A DNA stretch of 64,000 nucleotides. Origin: Synechocystis sp. PCC 7509. Its GTDB lineage: Bacteria > Cyanobacteriota > Cyanobacteriia > Cyanobacteriales > Chroococcidiopsidaceae. The first letter of the stretch is position 1. Each line of letters begins with the position of its first letter. Position numbers and translations under genes: made by a program. Location: assembly GCF_000332075.2 (NCBI RefSeq), contig NZ_ALVU02000001.1:1631193-1695192 (forward strand), read 5' to 3'. This document shows positions 54,816 through 63,670 of the stretch, piece after piece. Under the pieces are notes generated by a model. That model ran no database searches and was not told the DNA's origin. It saw only the letters and a list, made by a program, of their open reading frames with translations.

Positions 54816-56240
54816 ATGTACGAAAAGATCGCTCCTCCAACTACAGGTTCAACAGTTACGTTTAATAATGGCGAACCAATAGTTCCAGATAATCCAATTA
54901 TTCCTTTTATTCGCGGTGATGGTACGGGAGTTGATATTTGGCCAGCTAGTCAAAAGGTAATTGATGCGGCGGTAGCTATTGCCTACAAGGGTGCGCGAGA
55001 AATTAGCTGGTTTAGAGTCTACGCCGGAGATGAAGCTTGCGAACAATACGGCACTTACCAATATTTACCAGAAGATACGCTCAAAGCAATCAAAGAGTAC
55101 GGAATTGCGATCAAAGGCCCTTTAACTACCCCCGTAGGCGGTGGGATTCGGTCGCTAAACGTAGCCCTAAGGCAAATTAACGATTTATACGCTTGCGTCC
55201 GTCCTTGCCGATATTATCCCGGTACGCCGTCGCCGCACAAATATCCTGAGAAAATGGATGTAATTATTTATCGGGAAAATACCGAAGATATTTATTTAGG
55301 CATTGAATGGAAACAAGGCAGCGAAATCGGCACGCGCTTAATTAAAATTCTTAACGAAGAACTTATCCCCGCTACTCCCGAACATGGCAAAAAGCAAATT
55401 CCCCTAGATTCAGGGATTGGGATTAAACCAATTAGCAAAACGGGATCTCAACGTTTAGTTAGGCGGGCGCTAAAACACGCTTTAAGGTTGCCCAAATCAA
55501 AGCAGATGGTAACTTTGGTACATAAGGGCAATATTATGAAATACACCGAAGGAGCTTTTCGTGATTGGGGTTACGAACTTGCAACTACAGAGTTTCGCAG
55601 CGATTGCGTCACCGAGCGCGAATCGTGGATTTTAGGTAACAAGGAAAGCAACGCAGAGCTTAGTTTAGAGGCTAATGCAAGACTAATTGAGCCAGGTTAT
55701 AGCTCTTTGACCCCAGAAAAGCAAAACCAAATTTGCCAGGAAGTAGAGGCGGTTTTAAGCCAAATTTGGGCAACTCACGGCAATGGGCAATGGAAAGACA
55801 AAGTTATGGTCAACGATCGCATTGCTGATAGTATTTTCCAACAATTGCAGACTAGACCGGATGAGTATTCGATTTTGGCAACAATGAATCTCAACGGCGA
55901 TTACTTATCCGATGCCGCCGCCGCCGTTGTCGGCGGGTTAGGTATGGGCCCTGGGGCAAATATTGGCGATGATTGCGCTATTTTTGAAGCAACCCACGGT
56001 ACAGCCCCCAAACACGCCGGATTAGACCGCGTCAACCCAGGCTCTGTGATTCTTTCAGGCGTAATGATGCTGGAATATATGGGATGGCAAGAGGCGGCGG
56101 ACTTGATTATTCAAGGGATTGGCGACGCTATAGCTAGTGGTCATGTTACCTACGATTTGGCGCGGTTGATGGAGCCACCAGTGCAGCCATTAAAGTGTTC
56201 GGAATTTGCCGACGCAATTATCAACGCTTTTAGTAAGTAA
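54816..56240 (+). CDS. icd: NADP+-dependent isocitrate dehydrogenase
   Basis: 474 residues of the bacterial icd type, as in other cyanobacteria. Substrate and metal motifs visible are the N-terminal [18 protein letters not shown]-like [25 protein letters not shown] and [10 protein letters not shown], and cofactor motif HGTAPKHAG. It turns isocitrate into 2-oxoglutarate, the carbon skeleton for ammonium assimilation. AGGAG lies upstream of the ATG. No clear NtcA site (GTA-N8-TAC) was found. A 31-bp palindrome sits in its leader. Confidence 0.96.
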   Translation: MYEKIAPPTTGSTVTFNNGEPIVPDNPIIPFIRGDGTGVDIWPASQKVIDAAVAIAYKGAREISWFRVYAGDEACEQYGTYQYLPEDTLKAIKEYGIAIKGPLTTPVGGGIRSLNVALRQINDLYACVRPCRYYPGTPSPHKYPEKMDVIIYRENTEDIYLGIEWKQGSEIGTRLIKILNEELIPATPEHGKKQIPLDSGIGIKPISKTGSQRLVRRALKHALRLPKSKQMVTLVHKGNIMKYTEGAFRDWGYELATTEFRSDCVTERESWILGNKESNAELSLEANARLIEPGYSSLTPEKQNQICQEVEAVLSQIWATHGNGQWKDKVMVNDRIADSIFQQLQTRPDEYSILATMNLNGDYLSDAAAAVVGGLGMGPGANIGDDCAIFEATHGTAPKHAGLDRVNPGSVILSGVMMLEYMGWQEAADLIIQGIGDAIASGHVTYDLARLMEPPVQPLKCSEFADAIINAFSK

Positions 56241-56256
56241 AGCCCTGTCTGTACCT

Positions 56257-57420
56257 TTACCTAGCAGCGCGGACTAACAATAGTCCCCCAGCCATCAAAC
56301 CAAAAGCTGTAGGCAACCAAGCGGACACAATTGGGGAAACTACACCACTTACACCGAGGGCGCTGCTAATAAAGCTCAGTAAGTAGTAACTAAAAATTAC
56401 TATTATACTGATGCCAAAACTTGTAGCTTTCGCTTTTCCGGCTCTTTGGGGGTTTGTGCCTAAAGCCGCCCCCACTAAGCCAAAAACAATACAAACAAAA
56501 GGTAAAGAAATTTTTTCTTGAATGCGAACTTTGAGTTTGCGAATTTTTTTTTCATCTCCACTCAAATTTAAAAGTTTTAACCGCTCTCTAGCTTGAGCAA
56601 TATTCATTTCTCCAAAATCTCGCCCTTTTGAGGCTAAATCTAAAGCTGTACGCGGTAATTGCAACTGCTGATGTTCAAAGCGGACAATGTTGCGGTAAGA
56701 ACTATCGGGAGCAACTAAATAAATAGTGCCATTGAAAAAGTCCCAAATATTTTGTAACCGATTCCAAGCCGCCGAATCAGACACCAAAATTTGATTTATT
56801 CCTTCCTCGGAGCGATCGACAATTACCAATCCCTGCATTTGTTGCCCGTCAAACTTATCGGCGTAAAATAAGCGAGACAAAATCTTAGTTTTCTCACCAT
56901 CGGCTTGTTTAACTTCTTTGTATTCTGGGTAAAAAATATTTTGCTCTTGCAAGATGGGTTTATTTTGCTTCAAGGCGCTTTGCAAAGTTTGGGTTGCTTG
57001 GTAGTTAGCTATAGGAACTAATTGTTCGTTAAAAAAGAAAGTGATACCTGTAACTACAAAACTCAAAACCACCGCCGGGAGAACTAATCTATATATACTT
57101 ACGCCACTACTACGCAAGGCAATTAGTTCGCTATCGCTCGAAAGGCGGCTATAAGTCATCAAAGCCGAAAGCAGCGTAGACATGGGGAAAGCTAGAACAA
57201 TAAAAGCTGGTAAATTGAGCAAAAATACTTGAGAAGCGATGGCAATGGGCAACCCTGTCTCAACTATTTTTCTCACCAAGTCAAATAAAATCCCGACCGC
57301 TACTCCCACCGAAGAAAAAGCCCCCACCCCAAACAAAAACGGCGCTAATAGTTCGCTGGCAATGTAGCGATCCATAACCGCAGGTCTGGGAATCATAGAG
57401 GTGAACTTGTAACTGTTCAT
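56257..57420 (-). CDS. LptF/LptG family LPS-export permease
   Basis: 387 residues. Six hydrophobic segments in the LptF/G (YjgP/YjgQ) arrangement, three before (LFGVGAFSSVGVAVGI...) and three after a large periplasmic beta-rich part (FFNGTIYLVAPD). The coupling-helix-containing segment is seen in LPISKLL-like MTYSRLSSDSELIALRSSGV. It works with LptB to extract lipopolysaccharide; cyanobacteria have one such permease. Downstream in the lptA-lptB-lptF/G operon, 12 bp after lptB. Confidence 0.92.
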   Translation of the reverse strand: MNSYKFTSMIPRPAVMDRYIASELLAPFLFGVGAFSSVGVAVGILFDLVRKIVETGLPIAIASQVFLLNLPAFIVLAFPMSTLLSALMTYSRLSSDSELIALRSSGVSIYRLVLPAVVLSFVVTGITFFFNEQLVPIANYQATQTLQSALKQNKPILQEQNIFYPEYKEVKQADGEKTKILSRLFYADKFDGQQMQGLVIVDRSEEGINQILVSDSAAWNRLQNIWDFFNGTIYLVAPDSSYRNIVRFEHQQLQLPRTALDLASKGRDFGEMNIAQARERLKLLNLSGDEKKIRKLKVRIQEKISLPFVCIVFGLVGAALGTNPQRAGKAKATSFGISIIVIFSYYLLSFISSALGVSGVVSPIVSAWLPTAFGLMAGGLLLVRAAR

Positions 57421-57432
57421 AGTTTGAAATTT

Positions 57433-58161
57433 TTAGGCTTGAAAGTTACTACCCAAGTAGTATTGACGGACAAGGGGGTTGCTATAAAGTTCTTCGGCAT
57501 TACCGGAAGCTAAAATTTGTCCTTCCCGCATGATATATGCTCGGTCGGTAATTGCTAGAGTTTCGCGGACATTGTGATCGGTGATTAAAATGCCGATTTG
57601 GCGATCGCGTAATTTTTCGATCATTGCCTGAATCTCAGCCACAGCGATCGGATCTACCCCCGCAAAAGGCTCATCTAACAATAAAAACTTTGGACCTTCT
57701 TTTCCGGCGGCTAAGGCTCTAGCTAGTTCCGTGCGTCGCCTTTCTCCCCCCGAAACCTGGATTCCTTTGGTTTTGGCGACGCTTTCTAACCGAAATTCCC
57801 GCAACAAAGTATGCAAGCGTCCATCCCATTCTCGGCGCGGTACGTTTGTTTGCTCTAATACTAATAAAATATTTTCAGCGACGCTCAATTGCCTAAAAAT
57901 GCTGGCTTCTTGGGCTAAATAACCAATTCCTAGCCGCGCTCGTTTGTGAATGGGTAAAGCCGTAATATCGCGATCGTCAAGCCATACTTTGCCTTGATTT
58001 GGTCTTTCTAAGCCTGTAGCAATATAAAAAGTTGTAGTTTTACCTGCGCCATTGGGGCCTAGTAAACCGACAACTTCTCCTTGAGCCACAGAAAGATTGA
58101 CGCGATTGACAATTTGGCGTTTACCGTAGGACTTATGAATATTCTCTAGGAGAATTTTCAT
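57433..58161 (-). CDS. lptB: LptB, LPS-export ABC ATPase
   Basis: 242 residues. Walker A is GPNGAGKTTTFYI near residues 36-48; the LptB-specific GIGYLAQEASIFRQL follows; the signature is VSGGERRRTELARAL and Walker B is LLLDEPFAGVDPI. It energises the Lpt bridge. The start codon region overlaps the lptA stop at 58161 (single base), so translation is coupled. Confidence 0.95.
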   Translation of the reverse strand: MKILLENIHKSYGKRQIVNRVNLSVAQGEVVGLLGPNGAGKTTTFYIATGLERPNQGKVWLDDRDITALPIHKRARLGIGYLAQEASIFRQLSVAENILLVLEQTNVPRREWDGRLHTLLREFRLESVAKTKGIQVSGGERRRTELARALAAGKEGPKFLLLDEPFAGVDPIAVAEIQAMIEKLRDRQIGILITDHNVRETLAITDRAYIMREGQILASGNAEELYSNPLVRQYYLGSNFQA

Positions 58162-58655
58162 TATTTTTTCGCAGTGCTTTTGCGGTTAAAAGCTGGAGTT
58201 GCAGGGGCGGTTTGGGGTGTAGTAGCAGGATTTGGATCGTTAATAATATAAATTGATTCTACCTGCCCGTTAGTTTTGGGAGTGGCAATAAATCTACCTT
58301 CATCAATCAAATACGTAATATTTTCTCCTTGAATACTGTTTCCTTCTTGCAATACATAGACATTGCCACTTAAAACAATTCGGCGTTCGCGGCTAAAATA
58401 TTGAGCTTGAGCCGCCGTTGCTTGGATTTTGCGGGCAGGATAAAACATTTCTACATTACCGCGAGCGGTAACTACTCCAGTTTTGGAATTGGCTTCTTGA
58501 ATTTGCGCCTTTACCGTTAAAGCACGTCCATCGGTTGTCGGTTGACTTTTGAGTGGCGAAGGCATAGTAAAAGCGATCGCACTGACAATAGTTGGTAATA
58601 CCAAAATCCGGTTGATGTAACGCCGCCAAGAGGGATTTGAGGATAAAGGCTTCAT
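58161..58655 (-). CDS. lptA: LptA/OstA-like periplasmic LPS-bridge protein
   Basis: 164 residues. An N-terminal signal segment (NRILVLPTIVSAIAF) is followed by an OstA_N beta-jellyroll core (LTVKAQIQEANSKTGVVTARGNVEMFYPARKIQATA, SRERRIVLSGNVYVLQEGNSIQGENI). It carries LPS across the periplasm. First gene of the lptA-lptB-lptF/G operon. Length is typical. Confidence 0.9.
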   Translation of the reverse strand: MKPLSSNPSWRRYINRILVLPTIVSAIAFTMPSPLKSQPTTDGRALTVKAQIQEANSKTGVVTARGNVEMFYPARKIQATAAQAQYFSRERRIVLSGNVYVLQEGNSIQGENITYLIDEGRFIATPKTNGQVESIYIINDPNPATTPQTAPATPAFNRKSTAKK

Positions 58656-58792
58656 AAAAATAAGTTTAGAATAATCGCCACAATCGCGCGTAGTTGTTTG
58701 TAGTCAAAGCACCAAGAGCGCGATCGCTCGTTGTATGCCAATTCTAACTTAACTCCTAGACCCATTACCCGACGGGCAAGTTCCAGAAATAT

Positions 58793-59173
58793 CTATGGTT
58801 CAGCATCCGCAATCAAATTAATTTTAGGCAATAAAAGCAAAGACTTGACGTTTTGTTGTAGTTGCGTCAATAAAGCTGTACTAGCATCTAACAATTCATC
58901 AACATCAATACCTGCATAACTTTCGGGGTAACGCGATAGTTTATTAGTCCCTTCGCCCAGCAAAATACAAGCACCACGCACGTTGGAATTTCCTAGATGA
59001 TAAAGGGCTACAGCAATTTGTAAAATTCCTTGATAAAAGGTTTTTTGTGGCTCTGTAGCTTCCATCCATAAAGCTTCTAAGGTATCGTGACAAGCATAAA
59101 ACTGTTCTTGATTAAACTGCTCTACACCGTGCCAAAATTCTGTAGGCACAATAGATTGCTCGTTTGAATTCAT
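58793..59173 (-). CDS. DUF309 family protein
   Basis: 126 residues. Signature FWHGVEQFNQEQFYACHDTLEALWM, with conserved His and Glu, and YQGILQIAVALYHL matches DUF309, an all-helical TPR-like family found in cyanobacteria and chloroplast genomes. Function unknown. Divergent from the DUF4346 gene. Confidence 0.88.
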   Translation of the reverse strand: MNSNEQSIVPTEFWHGVEQFNQEQFYACHDTLEALWMEATEPQKTFYQGILQIAVALYHLGNSNVRGACILLGEGTNKLSRYPESYAGIDVDELLDASTALLTQLQQNVKSLLLLPKINLIADAEP

Positions 59174-59284
59174 ACAAAGTTGGTAATGGGTAATTGGGAA
59201 AAACTACTAGCTAACAATTTCCATGTATAGTTTGCAGCAAAGCACTAGACTGGAAATGGATACAGAGATTATTGTGGATTGATT

Positions 59285-59665
59285 ATGGTGCGGATGGATG
59301 ATGTAGAGGCAATAGATAAAAAGCTTTCTGGACGGTTTATTGCTCTCGATCCTGGTGGTTATTTTATTATTTATTTGGATGAGTTGGCGGGGCTAATTTG
59401 TGCCAAGCATTTTACAAACATAATTAGCGATCGCGGATTAGCCATCGATCCAGAGACGGGGAAGCCGATTCCAGTTCGGGGCAAGGTAGAAAGAACGCCA
59501 ACTAAGGTATTTAGTGGCAGAACCGCAAAAGAGCTTTGTATTGAAATTTTTGAAAAAAATCAGCCCAGTTTAGTTACTCTTTTAGACCATGCGGCTTATT
59601 TAGGTCGAGAGTTTGTCCGGGCTGAAATAGCTCTAATTAACGGGATAGAGTACATTCAAGATTAA
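59285..59665 (+). CDS. DUF4346 family protein
   Basis: 126 residues from the ATG at 59285; an in-frame TTG (59279) and ATG (59294) are alternatives. The core GGYFIIYLDELAGLICAKHF and the end LVTLLDHAAYLGREFVRAEIAL match DUF4346, a small cyanobacterial family distantly related to methyltransferase MtrA-like folds. Function unknown. Its stop is 1 bp from the convergent psb32-like gene. Confidence 0.8.
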   Translation: MVRMDDVEAIDKKLSGRFIALDPGGYFIIYLDELAGLICAKHFTNIISDRGLAIDPETGKPIPVRGKVERTPTKVFSGRTAKELCIEIFEKNQPSLVTLLDHAAYLGREFVRAEIALINGIEYIQD

Positions 59666-59666
59666 G

Positions 59667-60368
59667 TTACTTGACGTATAAGTAATAAGTTGCCATCGGA
59701 ATAACAGTAGCAGCAATTAAAAAGCCAATTACCCACACGGTGGCATTACTGCTACCTGTTTCTTCCGCAGTTTTAAAGGTGCGTTCGGTGCTAACATTGG
59801 CGACAATTTGGGGCGGGCCGGGGTCGGTTTCGCCGGATAAAACGGCAATTAGACGACTACTTGCGTCTAAAAATGCTTGATTATATTTCTCATCTTGCTT
59901 TAAAGGTGCAAGGATGGTTTCATTAACTACACTGGTAGCGATGTCGTCGGTTAGTAAAGATTTTGTTCCAGTTTCAATCGCTGTCCCACTACTGAGAGTA
60001 TCTATTACCAGTAAAGTTTGATTGGCTTGGGCTTCGGGAGTGGGAAACCATTTCTTAAACAGTCCTTTAGCAAAGCTTTCTGGAGTTTCACCGTAATCAA
60101 GGCGGCGAATGGTTACTATGCGGACTTCGTTTCCGGTTTGTTTGGCTAGTTTTTCTAAGTTGCTGCTAATTGTGCCTTCATTGATTCGACTTAGCACTTC
60201 TGACTGGTCGATTACCCAAGGACTAGCGCCGGGGGTGACTTTGGGAATTTGATAAATACCTGTAGCGCTGGCTGGAAATGCGATCGCGCTTAGGGCGATA
60301 ATTACTAGCCCTAGAGCTAAAATAAACCGTTGCAGATACTTTTTGTCATTAATTAATTGCCGTTGCAT
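59667..60368 (-). CDS. psb32: TPM-domain thylakoid protein, Psb32-like
   Basis: 233 residues. A signal peptide (FILALGLVIIALSAIAFPASA) precedes a TPM domain (VIDQSEVLSRINEGTISSNLEKLAKQTGNEVRIVT, RRLDYGETPESFAKGLFKKWFP), and one C-terminal transmembrane helix (ATVWVIGFLIAATVIPMATYYLYV) anchors it. This is the Psb32 layout; Psb32 protects PSII from photodamage and aids repair. A decayed IS982 element begins 109 bp upstream of its start, in the likely promoter. Confidence 0.9.
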   Translation of the reverse strand: MQRQLINDKKYLQRFILALGLVIIALSAIAFPASATGIYQIPKVTPGASPWVIDQSEVLSRINEGTISSNLEKLAKQTGNEVRIVTIRRLDYGETPESFAKGLFKKWFPTPEAQANQTLLVIDTLSSGTAIETGTKSLLTDDIATSVVNETILAPLKQDEKYNQAFLDASSRLIAVLSGETDPGPPQIVANVSTERTFKTAEETGSSNATVWVIGFLIAATVIPMATYYLYVK

Positions 60369-60519
60369 AGAGGTATCCTTAAAAGTTACTTTTTCTCCAA
60401 AATACTGTAAAAATCTCTCCTTAAGCCACTTTGCGAGAATTTTACTTCATCCTTTCTATAAATTTCATTATGATAACGTCAGTTCGGGTTAAGCAGAATA
60501 AAGCAAATTATGAATGGTA

Positions 60520-61410
60520 GCAATACCTGGCTTTTTGGGCTGATGGCAATAAGCAATCAATCCACAAAGAATGAAAACACAAAGCAGTTGACTGGCGAAC
60601 GATGCCGAGAATGTTCTATCTGGGAAATATTCTTCAATTGATCAATAATAGTTTCGATTACCGCACGTTTACGTAAAGCTCTCCGGGGGAATCTTCCCCC
60701 GGAAGACTTTACGTAATAGAAGTCGCTCAAATAGAGGCATTAAACGCTGCTTCATGTTGCGCTTGAGCTTAGTTATAAGTTGGATACCAGCACTTTCCCG
60801 CAATTTTTTGGCAAGTTGTAGAGAAATGTAGCCTTTATCAGCAAACACCTTACCGAAAAGTTGTTGTAGTAATTTTGGAACAGGTTTACGGTCGTCAATG
60901 TTGCCTGGAGTCACCTGAAAGTTAAGTAATTCACCTTTATCATTGACCACCAGATGTAGTTTAAAACCGAAAAACCAATCTACCGAGGTCTTGCCACGAG
61001 CAGCAAGATTCTGAAACACTTTATGCTGATGGATGCGCTTATTGTGACAGACTCTCAAGCTAGTGGAGTCCATGAAGCTGATACCACTGCAAGAACCAAA
61101 ACGAGAACGCAGATAGGCGCACAAAGGGATTAAAGTGCTAGGTATCCATTCTACAAAACGGTTGTAACTCACAAGGAATGGAAAATAAGCCTGCCAATGT
61201 TTTTGTACCTTTTCGCTCGTAGTAGGTTTTACTCTTCCGGTAACAAGACTGGTGAAAGCTAATCATAATCGTCATAATTTCGCTCAAGCATAGGGTGCGC
61301 CTACGTTTGCGCCGTTGTAATTTGTGACCAAGCAATTGTTGCTCCCACCGTGGTTCAAAGATTTGGCAAAAATCATCGACGGAGCAGAATAGTTCCTCTA
61401 AACTGAGCAT
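60520..61410 (-). pseudogene. IS982 transposase pseudogene, three lesions
   Basis: The transposase reads leftward from ATG 61410 (MLSLEELFCSVDDFCQ). An extra base near 61207-61214 shifts the frame: HWQAYFPFLVSYNRF continues in the other frame. The DDE core (DSTSLRVCHNKRIHQHKVF; WFFGFKLHLVVNDKGELLNF; PGNIDDRKPVPKLL) is intact at 61172 downward. A palindromic insertion at 60677-60716 ends it early, and a further shift near 60573 lies in the tail. It cannot make a full transposase. The last coding bases near 60500 still read as KKPGIATIHNLLYSA. Confidence 0.85.
60668..60716. repeat. 31-bp palindromic mini-insertion with 9-bp direct repeats inside the IS982 transposase
   Basis: TTTACGTAA occurs at 60668-60676 and 60708-60716 and encloses 31 bp with arms CTCTCCGGGGGAA / TTCCCCCGGAAGAC. 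Without the insert and one repeat, the transposase reads [12 protein letters not shown] as in intact relatives. The design recalls the small dispersed repeats reported in cyanobacterial genomes. Confidence 0.85.
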
Positions 61411-61624
61411 AAGGCAGCCAGGTGGATTGATTAGTTGGTACTTTCAGACTACCTGTTTTGCCCCTTTTTTGGCTCTTTCCTTATCCCGAACTGACGTTAT
61501 GATAAATAGCTATGCGTCAAACCCAAAGCAATCTAATACAAAAATTAAGGTGATAATAGGCAAGATCGAACCAATTCAGGGCTAAACTATAACCGGATCA
61601 AGCTTAAATTAACGAACATTAATA

Positions 61625-63670
61625 ATGTCGGTAGAAAATCTCAAGACTTATCTCGAACAGGCGATTGAGGACGGTCATGCTAGGCTTGCAGGGGAAGGCA
61701 AAAAGGAATGTATTTACTACATTGCGACCGATCACTCTGAGCGATGGTCTGATCCGGAAGAGAAAGTTCGGGCTGAGTTTTGGGCTGAATTGATCTACAA
61801 ATACGAATACGATCCCAGCCGGATTCGGTTTGAGGTGAGAGTACCACGCCGGACTCCCAATGACTTCGCTGACTTGGTGATTTACAAAGATGAGGAGTGC
61901 AAAGAGCCTTATTTTGTTTTTGAGGCAAAGCGTTCAGATATTAGCGATGCTGAGTTTGCTCAATCTATCGAGCAAGCCTGCGGTAATCGAGCAAGTCTTG
62001 GTTCTCCGTTTTGTGGTGCGATCGCAGGTTTAACCCGTCGCCTTCTGCGCTTTGACAAATTTCCACCTGGTGAGCGAGAGCGCAACCACCTAACAGATAT
62101 TCCAAAACGCTATGGGAATCCTCCCCAATGGCGGTTTTACAAAAACAAACCTGGACAGGATCTCTCTGCTGTTTCCCGTGATAAACTACGTTCTGCCATC
62201 CGCAAATGCCATCAGACTCTTTGGGAAGGTGGTCGCCGTAGTCCAATTGCTGCTTTTGGCGAGTTTTGTAAGATTGTCTTTGTTAAACATCGAGATGAGA
62301 AAAACGAAGATCGTCAAGATGGTGAACCTTATGCCTTTCAGCGTCGAGATGGTGAGAGCAGTGATGAGCTTGCTAAACGTATTTTTAAGCTTTATGCAAC
62401 CGAACAGGAACAAGAACCAGGCGTTTTTACCGACCCAATTAATGTAGAGCCACCAGTCCTTGCACAGGTTGTCGAGCATTTAGAAGGAATTTCGCTCGAT
62501 CGGACAGAACTTGATACAAAAGGTGTCGCTTTTGAGGAGTTCATGGGCGGTTTCTTCAAAGGTGATTTTGGTCAATACTTTACGCCTCGTGAACTTATCG
62601 CTTTTTCTATCGAAGTGCTGAACCCAGAGCGTAAGCAGCTAGTGCTTGATCCTGCTTGTGGATCGGGGGGCTTTTTGCTTTATGCGCTTGACCACATTCG
62701 CCGGGAAGCAAATCGCCGTTATCCTAATTATAAAACTGATTCGCCTCAAGGTATCAGTCATTACAAGCACTGGCATGACTTTGCAGAACATAATCTATTT
62801 GGAATTGAAATCAATGAAGAACTAGCCCGTGTCGCCAAGATGAATATGATTATTCATGATGATGGTCATACCAATATTGTGGGACATGATGCGCTGGATT
62901 TTTTGACTAAGTTAACTGCAATTAAGCCTGAGCTTGTTCCAGGTAAATTTGACTTAATCTTGACAAATCCGCCTTTCGGTTCGGTAGTCAAGGGAACTGA
63001 AAAAGGTGATGGGTATCTCGATCAGTTTGATTTACGTAGGTATTTGAACAAATCTACAACTGGTACAGAACCAGACGAATCCGAGCAAGGCGAGAGAGAT
63101 GCAAAGCGGGGAGCAAAAGCGGTAAAAGCCCGTACTAGCATCAAAACGGAAATTTTGTTTATAGAACGGGTTTGGTCTTATCTTAAGCCGGGTGAAGGGC
63201 GTGCAGCCATCGTATTACCTGACGGGATTCTTACTAATTCTTCACTGCAAGGGGTACGTAATTGGATGCTGTCACATTTCCAAATTCTGGCAGTAGTTAG
63301 CTTACCTCAGTTTGCTTTTGCTTATTACGATGCTGGGGTGAAAGCGAGTATTATTTTTCTCCGTCGATTGCAGGATGGGGAAACAGTACCCAATGATGCG
63401 CCGATTTTTATGGCGCTGGCTGAAAATATTGGCTATGACGCAACAGGACGGAAAACTTTTAATGTAACGGTCGAGAGTGAAATTCTAGAGAAAGAGAAAG
63501 TAGAGCGACAAAGCTGCGATCTGTTCGATTACCGCGTTTATTTTGAGTGGAGTACGGTTAATCCTAAAGAACCAGGATGGAGTGAACGTCACCGCGAAAT
63601 TATTCCTGATACTGGATTAGTTGCTCAGTGGCGAGAGTTTCAAAGAGATCCAACACCTTTTTTCGTCTAA
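61625..63670 (+). CDS. nuclease-N6-adenine methyltransferase fusion subunit (BcgI-A-like / HsdM)
   Basis: 681 residues. Residues 1-150 are a restriction-nuclease domain, with Asp83 in DFADLVIY and E100-A-K102 in VFEAKR. Residues about 200-330 are helical, then the SAM motif DPACGSGGF starts at Asp342 and the catalytic NPPF at 448-451. The nuclease/MTase fusion followed by a specificity subunit is the layout of BcgI-type (Type IIB) systems. Alternatively it is a Type I HsdM with an extra domain, and an hsdR lies beyond the window. Confidence 0.85.
   Translation: MSVENLKTYLEQAIEDGHARLAGEGKKECIYYIATDHSERWSDPEEKVRAEFWAELIYKYEYDPSRIRFEVRVPRRTPNDFADLVIYKDEECKEPYFVFEAKRSDISDAEFAQSIEQACGNRASLGSPFCGAIAGLTRRLLRFDKFPPGERERNHLTDIPKRYGNPPQWRFYKNKPGQDLSAVSRDKLRSAIRKCHQTLWEGGRRSPIAAFGEFCKIVFVKHRDEKNEDRQDGEPYAFQRRDGESSDELAKRIFKLYATEQEQEPGVFTDPINVEPPVLAQVVEHLEGISLDRTELDTKGVAFEEFMGGFFKGDFGQYFTPRELIAFSIEVLNPERKQLVLDPACGSGGFLLYALDHIRREANRRYPNYKTDSPQGISHYKHWHDFAEHNLFGIEINEELARVAKMNMIIHDDGHTNIVGHDALDFLTKLTAIKPELVPGKFDLILTNPPFGSVVKGTEKGDGYLDQFDLRRYLNKSTTGTEPDESEQGERDAKRGAKAVKARTSIKTEILFIERVWSYLKPGEGRAAIVLPDGILTNSSLQGVRNWMLSHFQILAVVSLPQFAFAYYDAGVKASIIFLRRLQDGETVPNDAPIFMALAENIGYDATGRKTFNVTVESEILEKEKVERQSCDLFDYRVYFEWSTVNPKEPGWSERHREIIPDTGLVAQWREFQRDPTPFFV

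Larger units (their letters stand above)
60468..61505. mobile_element. IS982-family insertion sequence (1020 bp) with 9-bp target duplication
   Basis: Inverted ends CGTCAGTTCGGG (60477) and CCCGAACTGACG (61485-61496) flank the element; the target duplication TTATGATAA is intact at 60468-60476 and 61497-61505. The transposase is broken (see below). Removing the 40 bp added by a palindromic insertion gives about 980 bp, the usual IS982 size. Confidence 0.88.
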
